Below are positions 1-6,194 of a DNA stretch of 19,003 nucleotides, piece by piece; the stretch's first letter is position 1; each line of letters starts with the position of its first letter. Source of the stretch: Candidatus Hodarchaeota archaeon (lineage in GTDB: Archaea; Asgardarchaeota; Heimdallarchaeia; Hodarchaeales; Hodarchaeaceae); NCBI GenBank assembly GCA_016839665.1, contig JAEOTU010000129.1, forward strand, positions 1 through 19,003, read 5' to 3'. Made by a program: the position numbers and the translations under genes. Under the pieces are notes generated by a model. It searched no databases. It was given only the letters and a program-made list of their open reading frames with translations, and was not told the origin of the DNA.

Positions 1-2
1 GA

Positions 3-527
3 GACACTCCTGATCAAGCAGCTAAGCATATTGCATTATTAGAAGTGAAACCAATCTCTAAAGAATTTTATCAAGTTGAAGGTTGCCCTGACTGTGGAGC
101 AGTGTATTTTATGGATAGTTGGACTCAGACAAACTTTCCTGATTTTACACCTCCCAAGAAATTTGAGAATTTAAAAGGTCACTGCTTGCGTGGAATTCAA
201 AAAGAGAGTACTGGTGCAAAGCAGATATGTGGTGTCAAATTAGAAGAGGTAAAAATCCCTAAACGAGCCCGGATTATAAAAGTAGAATTTTTTGGCCCTA
301 AAAAGACAAAGAGGCAAATCGGAGACCCTGAAAGTCCCTATTGGGCCATGTTTAACCGTAAAATGGTTCGTGGTTTCAATTATAATCCCAAAATCTGTAA
401 TTTTACTGAAGGTGAAGTTGTTAAAACAGTAATTGGACGATGGCGCCCAGCTCCCAAGGGATGGGTACCCCTTCTATATGTTCCAATGTATACTCATCTC
501 CGAGAAGATTACATCTCTTCTAATTAG
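3..527 (+). CDS. Cys-containing protein of unknown function, 5' end cut by window
   Basis: The reading frame is open from the first bases of the window. A GTG at 45 could serve as a start, but it has no convincing Shine-Dalgarno site. The codons before it read like protein (DTPDQAAKHIALLEVK), so I treat the gene as truncated at its 5' end. Counting from the GTG, cysteines lie at C14 and C17 (CPDC), C47 and C62, an arrangement that could hold one zinc ion with an unusually long second half. The C-terminal half is basic and aromatic (RWRPAPKGW, MYTHLRED). I do not recognise the family. It could be a nucleic-acid-binding zinc-ribbon protein, but no catalytic motif is visible. It ends at TAG 525-527, and a T-rich stretch lies near 600-608. 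Confidence 0.7.
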   Translation, partial: DTPDQAAKHIALLEVKPISKEFYQVEGCPDCGAVYFMDSWTQTNFPDFTPPKKFENLKGHCLRGIQKESTGAKQICGVKLEEVKIPKRARIIKVEFFGPKKTKRQIGDPESPYWAMFNRKMVRGFNYNPKICNFTEGEVVKTVIGRWRPAPKGWVPLLYVPMYTHLREDYISSN

Positions 528-664
528 AATAGTAGACTAATACGTGATGGGGCAGATTTCCTAATAACTAATATAAAATAGGAAAAATCTTCAGTAAAAT
601 TTTTCTTTCGTCGAATATACTTCCTTGAGTTGGTTTCAATGGTTTTTCTCATCCGATACTGGAG

Positions 665-1198
665 TTGGTTGAAATCTGTTATCACATAATTCTTAGTGTC
701 TCTAGAAATGTTACCAGAGATCATCTTTGCGAAATTCTAGAAAAAAACAACGTGGATTTTTTACCAATACCCTGTCCTGACGCAATAAGACAAGAAAAAA
801 AGAATGATCACTGTTTTAGGCCATTCAACCGTCACTGCGACTGTAATACCACTCTAGGAGAATTTTTCAGAAAAAAAGATAGTCTCACAAAATCAAAACA
901 CAGAAAAATGAAAAAGATTTATTCTTCTCCGGAAGAAGTTGAAAAAGAAGTTCAGAGGCAGATCGAGGCATGGAAAGATCAATTGAAAAAAGATATAGAA
1001 ACACAACGGCGGATTTCATTTCTTCAGGATATTTTTTCGAAAGTATGGCGAATTAATATCGTACTTCATTGGCAATCAAACGACCCTTTTATAATTAAAA
1101 ACGTTGAAAAAAGGCAACATACTGAAATCACTCCTGATCTGCTTTTGAATATAGAAGAAGATACTCTGTATGAATTTGTGAAAAGTGAAAACTACTAG
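665..1198 (+). CDS. Uncharacterised Cys-rich protein with HCDC motif and charged helix
   Basis: This is a 177-residue soluble protein that I cannot name. The frame is open back to 629 and has no ATG there. TTG at 665 is the only common start codon, and a GGAG sits directly before it, too close for a normal ribosome site, so the start is uncertain. The N-terminal half begins with a beta-strand-like YHIILSVS and carries six cysteines (C5, C22, C37, C50, C58, C60), including HCDCNTTLG at 57-65, which may bind metal. Residues 75-120 are strongly charged and probably helical or coiled coil (EEVEKEVQRQIEAWK). The C-terminal part looks globular. It runs convergently towards vapC, with 69 nt between the two genes. 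Confidence 0.65.
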   Translation: MVEICYHIILSVSRNVTRDHLCEILEKNNVDFLPIPCPDAIRQEKKNDHCFRPFNRHCDCNTTLGEFFRKKDSLTKSKHRKMKKIYSSPEEVEKEVQRQIEAWKDQLKKDIETQRRISFLQDIFSKVWRINIVLHWQSNDPFIIKNVEKRQHTEITPDLLLNIEEDTLYEFVKSENY

Positions 1199-1267
1199 TT
1201 GCTCCGTTCATGATTAAAATGGAAATACTAGATTCGCGGACATTGACGTAGGAGCCCCATGTTTCAA

Positions 1268-1699
1268 TTACTTAGTAATTCTTTTAACCTGGAGAGTATC
1301 AAAATGCTTGTCAAAACTATAAATCTCGCCAATATTATTACGATCCATAAGTAGTTTTGCTAGGGTATCATTTATTCCAACTTCGTAACGTTTGGCAAGG
1401 ATAGCTGCTGTTTTGTAATCATCAGCGGTAACATCTAGGATTTGAATAGAATCTTTCATCATTACATCAATAATAAAGTTAGCTACCTCTGAGAAGGGTT
1501 TTCTAGCTTCTAAAATATTTGCAACTTCTGAAAGATGGACAGCGCTGGTAGTTACTTGTTCCCCCTCATTGATACGTTTTAGAATATTCTTTGCGTTAAT
1601 TTTAATCTCCCTTAATTGCTCTGTTAACGGTTTTTGTGGTTCAATAACAGCATATAATATTGCAGACGCATCAATAAACCGTAATGTCATTCTATTCAT
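1268..1699 (-). CDS. vapC: PIN-domain ribonuclease toxin, VapC type
   Basis: The 143-residue product has the length and motifs of a PIN-domain nuclease. The acidic metal-binding residues are visible as D10 (FIDAS), E58 (LSEVAN), D111 (GINDTLA) and D130/D134 (SFDKHFD). VapC toxins are Mg2+-dependent ribonucleases that cut tRNA or rRNA and are held inactive by the partner antitoxin. Its ATG overlaps the last codon and stop of the upstream AbrB-type gene by 4 nt (ATGA), the usual antitoxin-first, translationally coupled arrangement. All four acidic positions are kept, so the enzyme looks active. A degraded copy of the 3' end of a closely similar vapC lies at 15017-15082. Confidence 0.92.
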   Translation of the reverse strand: MNRMTLRFIDASAILYAVIEPQKPLTEQLREIKINAKNILKRINEGEQVTTSAVHLSEVANILEARKPFSEVANFIIDVMMKDSIQILDVTADDYKTAAILAKRYEVGINDTLAKLLMDRNNIGEIYSFDKHFDTLQVKRITK

Positions 1700-1938
1700 C
1701 CACTTAACAAATGTTCCTTTAAACGATGATAATCAGAATAGACATCTGAGGGAATATCAATCTTAACAAATTCTAGATATTTGGAGAGATCAGGATCATC
1801 CTTGGGAATAATAAGAAGGAGATTTCCATCCTCTACAACTAATACTTCATTTGATTGGAGTTTTTTACGCCAAGTAGGTGGGAGTACTAAACGGCCTTGA
1901 GCATCTAATCGCTTGATCTCAATCATATTATTTTCCAC
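1696..1938 (-). CDS. vapB: AbrB/MazE-type antitoxin of the VapBC pair
   Basis: The 80-residue protein starts with a swapped-hairpin AbrB DNA-binding domain: IEIKRLDAQGRLVLP at about 6-20, followed by WRKKL and the strand VLVVEDGNLLLIIP. Its C-terminal 30 residues are acidic and amphipathic (DVYSDYHRLKEHLL) and would wrap the VapC toxin. Antitoxins of this kind repress their own operon together with the toxin. A second in-frame ATG lies at 1926. The 1938 start is favoured because a TATAAG element at about 1960-1968 lies 22-30 nt upstream, which fits a leaderless transcript. The stop overlaps the vapC start. Confidence 0.9.
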   Translation of the reverse strand: MENNMIEIKRLDAQGRLVLPPTWRKKLQSNEVLVVEDGNLLLIIPKDDPDLSKYLEFVKIDIPSDVYSDYHRLKEHLLSG

Positions 1939-1980
1939 ATTTTCTTATACGATACCATATTCTTATATCCTTTCCCATTG
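1939..1980 (-). promoter_or_regulatory. vapBC promoter with tandem TTCTTATA repeats
   Basis: On the plus strand the octamer TTCTTATA occurs at 1942-1949 and again at 1960-1967, an exact 18-bp period. On the coding (minus) strand each reads TATAAGAA. The distal one lies inside GGATATAAGAATATGG and is well placed to be the TATA box for a transcript starting near the vapB ATG. The proximal copy overlaps the predicted transcription start. A repeat pair around the start site of an autoregulated toxin-antitoxin operon is a natural operator candidate. A second near-repeat, CCCATTG, recurs at 1974-1980 and 1994-2000. Confidence 0.45.
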
Positions 1981-2303
1981 AATTATGTCCTCTCCCATTG
2001 TTTTTTCTTTTTGATCTTTTCTTATTTCCATTAATTCTGTTTGTTTCTTTGCGTTTGGTCTGCAAGTGAGTGCCTGGTCGATCAAACGTATTCTTCGTGT
2101 CCCGTCTCCTCCTGACCATGATTCGAATCTCCGTGGGTGATTTTTTTACTTTAATAATTGCTTTATTATCTATAAATCAGATCAATGTCTCGTGGAACAA
2201 AGATTCTCTTTCCCCACAGATTATTCGTGGGTGTGATGCGTGAAAGCTGATACTTTGAGTCTTTAAATAAAAAAATATTCTAATTCTAAACAAAATAACA
2301 ATT
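1981..2303. other. Gene-free stretch between vapBC and the small zinc-ribbon gene
   Basis: I see no convincing gene here. A minus-strand frame from 2119 to 1928 codes for an Arg/Lys-rich product of low complexity and is probably spurious. The stretch holds a palindrome, GATTCGAATC (about 2119-2128), which resembles a tRNA T-loop but lacks a pairing T-stem. It also holds a short inverted repeat (CCCAC ... GTGGG, about 2214-2231) and a T-run at about 2140-2146. Confidence 0.5.
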
Positions 2304-2486
2304 TTATTTATTTAATATTGGTACAAAACCCAAAATTACCTCGCAATCTTCACAAAACAAGATGATGAAAGAACCATGTTTTGTATCAGCTCGCTCAAAA
2401 TTAACATTCTTATTTTTTTTACCACAATAAGGGCATTTCTTATTTTCGTCCATATCTGTTTTATCAACCAAATTTTTCACCATCAT
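2304..2486 (-). CDS. Small zinc-ribbon protein
   Basis: This is a 60-residue protein with two cysteine knuckles, C18-P-Y-C21-G and C45-E-D-C48, separated by 23 residues. That spacing is typical of a rubredoxin-like zinc ribbon. The intervening strand (HGSFIILFCEDC) and a short hydrophobic tail complete the fold. No enzymatic residues are visible. Archaeal proteins of this size often act in transcription or translation accessory complexes, but that is only a family-level inference. Start choice is open: ATG ATG GTG at the listed end, or M12 just before the first knuckle. It lies 104 nt downstream of the small ORF 2591-2731 on the same strand. Confidence 0.7.
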   Translation of the reverse strand: MMVKNLVDKTDMDENKKCPYCGKKNKNVNFERADTKHGSFIILFCEDCEVILGFVPILNK

Positions 2487-2590
2487 AACAATAATTTTTG
2501 ATCATTTTTAAATTTGTTCTTCTATTCGTTTTTACAATAAATTTCTAGAAGTTAGATAACCAAAAGCAAGTGAGATTGGATATCTAACTA

Positions 2591-2731
2591 TTAATCTAGT
2601 TTACCTCCAAGGCCTTTTTTCTCTGGAAAAACAGCTTCATATTCACAAGTGTCATGAATGCTTGTTAAATCAAACTTAATCCCCCAGTTATGACTTGGGG
2701 CACCAAAACTAATCTCCACTTCTTTTTTCAT
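2591..2731 (-). CDS. Unrecognised 46-residue ORF, probably a real small gene
   Basis: The frame starts at ATG 2731-2729 and ends at TAA 2593-2591, giving 46 residues beginning MKKEVEISFGAPSHNWGIKF and ending KKGLGGKLD. The composition is protein-like, with alternating polar and hydrophobic strand segments and no low complexity. The start lies 16-26 nt downstream of an AT-rich TATA-like element (reading AAATATAAATAAA on this strand), consistent with a leaderless transcript. A hairpin-capable CCCCAG...TTGGGG lies inside it at about 2683-2702. I know no family for it. It could also be a remnant of a longer gene, since zinc-ribbon gene 2304-2486 follows on the same strand. Confidence 0.45.
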   Translation of the reverse strand: MKKEVEISFGAPSHNWGIKFDLTSIHDTCEYEAVFPEKKGLGGKLD

Positions 2732-2741
2732 TGCATCAACG

Positions 2742-2760
2742 ATGAATTTTATTTATATTT
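2742..2760. promoter_or_regulatory. Bidirectional TATA region
   Basis: The sequence ATTTTATTTATATTTG contains TATA-like elements readable on both strands, centred near 2752. To the right, the centre is about 25 nt from ATG 2778 of the metallo-hydrolase gene. To the left it is about 21-25 nt from ATG 2731 of the small ORF. Both spacings match archaeal leaderless promoters, and this was used to choose ATG 2778 over the GTG at 2763. Confidence 0.5.
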
Positions 2761-2777
2761 GAGTGCATTCGCGAAGT

Positions 2778-3548
2778 ATGAATTTCCTTCAAAGTAATCT
2801 GAAAGCAATAGTAATAATTGGCATGATTTTAGTTACCTCTGGAGTCGTTATCACTGCAGTCGTTATCAACTTCAACTCCAATGATGGTATTAGTGTAACT
2901 TTATTGTATAATGCGGGAGTAATGATAGAAGTAAAAGACACCAGGATCTACATTGATCCTTATGATTTACCATCCAACTATTCTAATTATCCTGCGGATT
3001 TAATTCTCATCACACACGACCATGGTGATCATTATGATCCATCTTCTATTGATCTCATTGTAACCGAGAACACTAAATTGGTTTTTCCGGCAATTATGAG
3101 CCTACAAGCTACTGTTTATGGTGCTGATTCTGTACAGCCTGAAGATACTTTTGTCTTCAATAATATTAATGTGACCTGTTTCTATATGTACACGATGCCT
3201 GGATCTGCTCAATCGAGTCATCCACAGTCGAATAATTATACCAGTTACATTATTGACCTAGGGGGCTTAACATTTTTTCATGCAGGTGATTCCTGGAATA
3301 TTAATGAGTATGAGCAATTGAAAGGTGAGATAGATCTAGTTTTTCTACCTCTCGGTCCAGGATGTCAAACTATGACTGGAATAGATGTGGTTAGAGTGAT
3401 AGAAACGATTGAACCCAGCTTTTTCATACCTATTCATTTCACTGGAGATGCGAAGGAGACATTTGTTGACCTACACAAGGATGATGTCGAGGACTGTGGC
3501 TGTCAATTTATTAATCTAGACTATTACGATTCCTACGAGTTTAATTGA
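2778..3548 (+). CDS. Membrane-anchored metallo-beta-lactamase-fold hydrolase
   Basis: The product (256 residues from ATG 2778; a GTG at 2763 would add five) has one N-terminal membrane helix (AIVIIGMILVTSGVVITAVV, about residues 10-29) preceded by a Lys, so the catalytic domain should face outside. The metal-binding signature HDHGDH lies at about 80-85, followed by GDSW (D171) and PIHF (H220), which complete a binuclear metal site. The order and spacing resemble the UlaG-like branch of the superfamily, which includes lactonases and phosphodiesterases. The substrate cannot be read from the sequence. A hairpin plus T-run follows the gene. Its right-hand neighbours are also envelope hydrolase-like proteins on the same strand. 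Confidence 0.85.
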   Translation: MNFLQSNLKAIVIIGMILVTSGVVITAVVINFNSNDGISVTLLYNAGVMIEVKDTRIYIDPYDLPSNYSNYPADLILITHDHGDHYDPSSIDLIVTENTKLVFPAIMSLQATVYGADSVQPEDTFVFNNINVTCFYMYTMPGSAQSSHPQSNNYTSYIIDLGGLTFFHAGDSWNINEYEQLKGEIDLVFLPLGPGCQTMTGIDVVRVIETIEPSFFIPIHFTGDAKETFVDLHKDDVEDCGCQFINLDYYDSYEFN

Positions 3549-3562
3549 CTTTGATAGAGCTG

Positions 3563-3618
3563 AAAGCATAGTCAAGATTCAATAATTAATTTCGAAATTG
3601 ATCAATTATGCTTTTTTT
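3563..3618 (+). terminator. Hairpin plus T-run after the metallo-hydrolase gene
   Basis: An 8-bp perfect inverted repeat, AAAGCATA (3563-3570) and TATGCTTT (3607-3614), encloses smaller palindromes (ATTTCGAAAT and AATTGATCAATT) and runs directly into seven T residues (3612-3618). This should end the upstream transcript and so separates it from the CPBP/serine-hydrolase operon. Confidence 0.55.
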
Positions 3619-3675
3619 CCTAAATAAAAAGAAATAATAAAACGTAGGTATATCCCGATATTTAGGAGATTTAAT

Positions 3676-4857
3676 TTGGGAAATCAAAAGAAAGGGAGCC
3701 GTTGGTTTATTTTCTCTTCACCAGCTATTATAGCCGCATTTTATCTTTCATTGCAATTTTTAATAGAATTTCTAGTTGCTTTTCTCCTGTACGTGATTCA
3801 ATTGACCAATGATATTGTGATAAGTAAATTATTTGTCTTAGTTACTAGTCAGGTGATTTGCACTGCAATATTTATCTTTGTAATCATCCCATTCCTTAAA
3901 GTAAAAGATCATGAGTTCAATTCGATTAGCTATACCAGTTTTTTCACGTTTATTGCAGTTTTTTGCCTTTTTTGGGCAATATTGATACCAATTACCCTTT
4001 GTCTTTCAGTCATTTCAACTAATTTAGATATAGAAGCTGATATTTTTAACAACGTATTACCCTTGTCGAAAGATCACAGTGGAAATCTATTCTCTATAAT
4101 ACTTTGGTTAATTGCTGGTACTCTGGGTGTAGCGTTTTTTTTGGAATATTTATATCGAAGGACATTGATTCCATTGTTGGAAAAGCGTGGAATGTCTCCT
4201 TTCTCCGCAGTTATGACCTCTAGTCTTGCTTTTGCTCTCGTTAATATTCCCTTTAATCTCGGATTTCAGATTACAATTTTTAGAGAATCTAATCTTTTCA
4301 TTGTATATCTTAGCAGATATGATTTGTTAAACTCTCTTATATATTCATTTAACCTTTTTATTACTGCATTTCTTCTTGGAATGGCTTGTGGAATCGTATA
4401 CATCCTAACAAGAAATATTCTATTTTCAATTATGATACACTGTTTTGGAATACTGCCATACTACTTAATGGAACTGTTTCATAATAACATAATTCTCATT
4501 TCATTTTTTCGTCTTTTGATTATTGTGATGAACATTTCAGGCCTTTTTATTGCCCTATGCACGCTTTATTCTTTTTTTACTACCTCCTCTCAGGCTAATT
4601 GGAAAACTATCCTACAGAAGAAGTCATTAGTAGACATTAACCGTGGATTAATAGGATTTTTTCTGAATATTTTTGTAATTGTTATTTATCTTGTGGTAGT
4701 CCTTGGTTTACTTGCTGAAAATGCCCCTATTTTAGTCACTCTTCTATTTCAGATAGTCTTTCTTGGATTTTGTTTTAAAAATCTACGAGATGATTCAATG
4801 AGAAATCAACCGGACGCTGATCCTCATGAATTGAAGGAAAGTGCTGATGTGAGTTGA
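3676..4857 (+). CDS. CPBP-family-like integral membrane protein with altered active-site residues
   Basis: This 393-residue polytopic membrane protein has roughly ten hydrophobic helices. The central part resembles CPBP (CAAX protease and bacteriocin-processing) intramembrane proteases. The first motif, normally EExxxR, is E157-Y-L-Y-R-R. The second, normally FxxxH, reads F187-A-L-V-N190. The third keeps a histidine, H255, in IMIHCFG. Two metal or catalytic positions are therefore changed, so the protein may be an inactive relative or use a different chemistry. TTG at 3676 is chosen because AGGAG (3664-3668) lies 7 nt upstream. The stop overlaps the start of the serine-hydrolase gene (TTGA, 4854-4857), so the two are translationally coupled. 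The C-terminal tail is hydrophilic and acidic and probably cytoplasmic. Confidence 0.75.
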   Translation: MGNQKKGSRWFIFSSPAIIAAFYLSLQFLIEFLVAFLLYVIQLTNDIVISKLFVLVTSQVICTAIFIFVIIPFLKVKDHEFNSISYTSFFTFIAVFCLFWAILIPITLCLSVISTNLDIEADIFNNVLPLSKDHSGNLFSIILWLIAGTLGVAFFLEYLYRRTLIPLLEKRGMSPFSAVMTSSLAFALVNIPFNLGFQITIFRESNLFIVYLSRYDLLNSLIYSFNLFITAFLLGMACGIVYILTRNILFSIMIHCFGILPYYLMELFHNNIILISFFRLLIIVMNISGLFIALCTLYSFFTTSSQANWKTILQKKSLVDINRGLIGFFLNIFVIVIYLVVVLGLLAENAPILVTLLFQIVFLGFCFKNLRDDSMRNQPDADPHELKESADVS

Positions 4858-5933
4858 ATAGAAATATAAAATTGCTTAGTGTTATCTTATCTATCATGAT
4901 AATGCTTTGGGGAATTACAAGTGGATTCATATGGTTAGATCTTTACGATCACCAGATTCAAGATGATTCATGGGTAAGCTCAACACCAGAGGAGCAGGGG
5001 ATGGATTCAGCAAAGCTTAAACAAGTCACCGAATCTATTCAACAACAAAATATAGCTATCCACTCTTTGTTAATAATCCGTCATGGATATCTGGTATTTG
5101 AAAAGTACCCAAATTTAGAAGAGTATCTTGGTCATATGCAATCCAATCAGGATAATATGCACTCTTTATATTCAGCTACAAAAAGCTTTACATCAGCTCT
5201 TATTGGAATAGCGATAGAAGAAGGGTACATTGATAATTTAAGTTTAAAAGTGGTGGATTTTTTTCCTGAAGTCACGATTGAGAATTTAGATTCTCGAAAG
5301 AGGAATATGACCCTACAACACCTATTAACGATGACTACTGGTTTTGAATGGGACGAGTGGACTGGAGATAGTGCTCTTAAGATGTTGGGAAGTGCGAATC
5401 CTGTTGAATATATGCTTGATTTACCTATGAAAAATGAACCTGGAACGGTGTTGACCTATTGCACTGGAGCCTCTCATCTTTTATCAGCCATCATACAAAA
5501 AACAACAGGAAAAACAACTCTTGAATTCGCACGTAAATATCTCTTTAACCCACTCGGCATTTCTGAAGTTCAATGGACGTATGATCAACAGAATGTTTAT
5601 CATGGTGGTCATGGTTTATCCTTAACATCGCGTGATATAGCTAAATTTGGCTATTTATATTTAAATAATGGCACTTGGAATGGGAAGCAGATTGTATCAA
5701 CAGATTGGGTAACTAAATCAACTCAACCATACAATTTTTTCCACGAACAAAGCGGATATGGATATCAATGGTGGATACTACCACAGATTAAGGTATATTA
5801 CGCGAGTGGTCTATATGGTCAAAGCATTTATGTAGCTCCAGAGAATGATTTGGTGGTTGTTTTCACAGCAAATATTTCGAATAATTTACTATTAGATAAT
5901 TTATTCAATTCTATACTTTCTGCAGTGAATTAA
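4854..5933 (+). CDS. Membrane-anchored serine hydrolase, beta-lactamase/CubicO family
   Basis: The 359-residue product begins with one membrane helix (LLSVILSIMIMLWGITSGFI, about 7-26) after a basic start, placing the enzyme domain outside the membrane. The class C beta-lactamase/esterase signature S107-A-T-K110 supplies the nucleophile and base. The second motif is Y202-C-T204 (YxN in classical enzymes). HGGHGLSLTSRD at about 250-261 is a hallmark stretch of the family, and A317-S-G-L stands where KTG/HxG is expected. Such enzymes cut esters, amides or D-amino peptides; the substrate is unknown here. Start TTG 4854 overlaps the CPBP stop codon, so expression should be tied to that protein. 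Confidence 0.87.
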   Translation: MNRNIKLLSVILSIMIMLWGITSGFIWLDLYDHQIQDDSWVSSTPEEQGMDSAKLKQVTESIQQQNIAIHSLLIIRHGYLVFEKYPNLEEYLGHMQSNQDNMHSLYSATKSFTSALIGIAIEEGYIDNLSLKVVDFFPEVTIENLDSRKRNMTLQHLLTMTTGFEWDEWTGDSALKMLGSANPVEYMLDLPMKNEPGTVLTYCTGASHLLSAIIQKTTGKTTLEFARKYLFNPLGISEVQWTYDQQNVYHGGHGLSLTSRDIAKFGYLYLNNGTWNGKQIVSTDWVTKSTQPYNFFHEQSGYGYQWWILPQIKVYYASGLYGQSIYVAPENDLVVVFTANISNNLLLDNLFNSILSAVN

Positions 5934-6194
5934 TTTATTTAAACTGATCTATAGTCATTTATCCTCCACTTTATACCATTCCTACAAGTACCCTAATTCC
6001 TTGAAAAAATGTGAATCTTATATAATGAATGTACGCAAACCAACGACACCAGATGATACTTGAGGTTCTGTATCAAACTAGGTTTTGTAGAGAGTGTTTT
6101 CATTGGAAGATTTATGAGTAATTTCTACAATTGGACATCCCACAATTGCCTTAAACCCTTTATTTATAATTCTATGACCAATCATTAATTTTCT
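5934..6194. promoter_or_regulatory. Intergenic region with TATA box of the LRR gene
   Basis: No gene was found here; the longest frames are about a dozen codons. Near the right end, TTTATTTATAAT (6159-6170) is centred about 28 nt before ATG 6195, fitting an archaeal TATA box for a leaderless LRR transcript. A second TATA-like element, CTTATATAATG, lies near 6017-6027 with no clear gene behind it. Confidence 0.45.

Noticed and set aside
1928..2119. Minus-strand ORF of 63 codons, Arg/Lys rich
   Set aside because: Low-complexity basic composition, it overlaps the vapB start region and the tRNA-like palindrome, and has no family pattern; likely a chance frame.
2050..2145. Possible tRNA or tRNA remnant (GCCTGGTCGATC resembling a D-loop, GATTCGAATC resembling a T-loop, T-run behind)
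   Set aside because: The T-stem does not pair (CATGA against CTCCG), the conserved G53 is absent, the acceptor ends pair in only about four of seven positions, and no anticodon loop with U33 fits.
2220..2260. C/D-box-like stretch (GTGATGC ... CTGA)
   Set aside because: Only one imperfect C box and one D box are present, with no C'/D' pair and no flanking stem.
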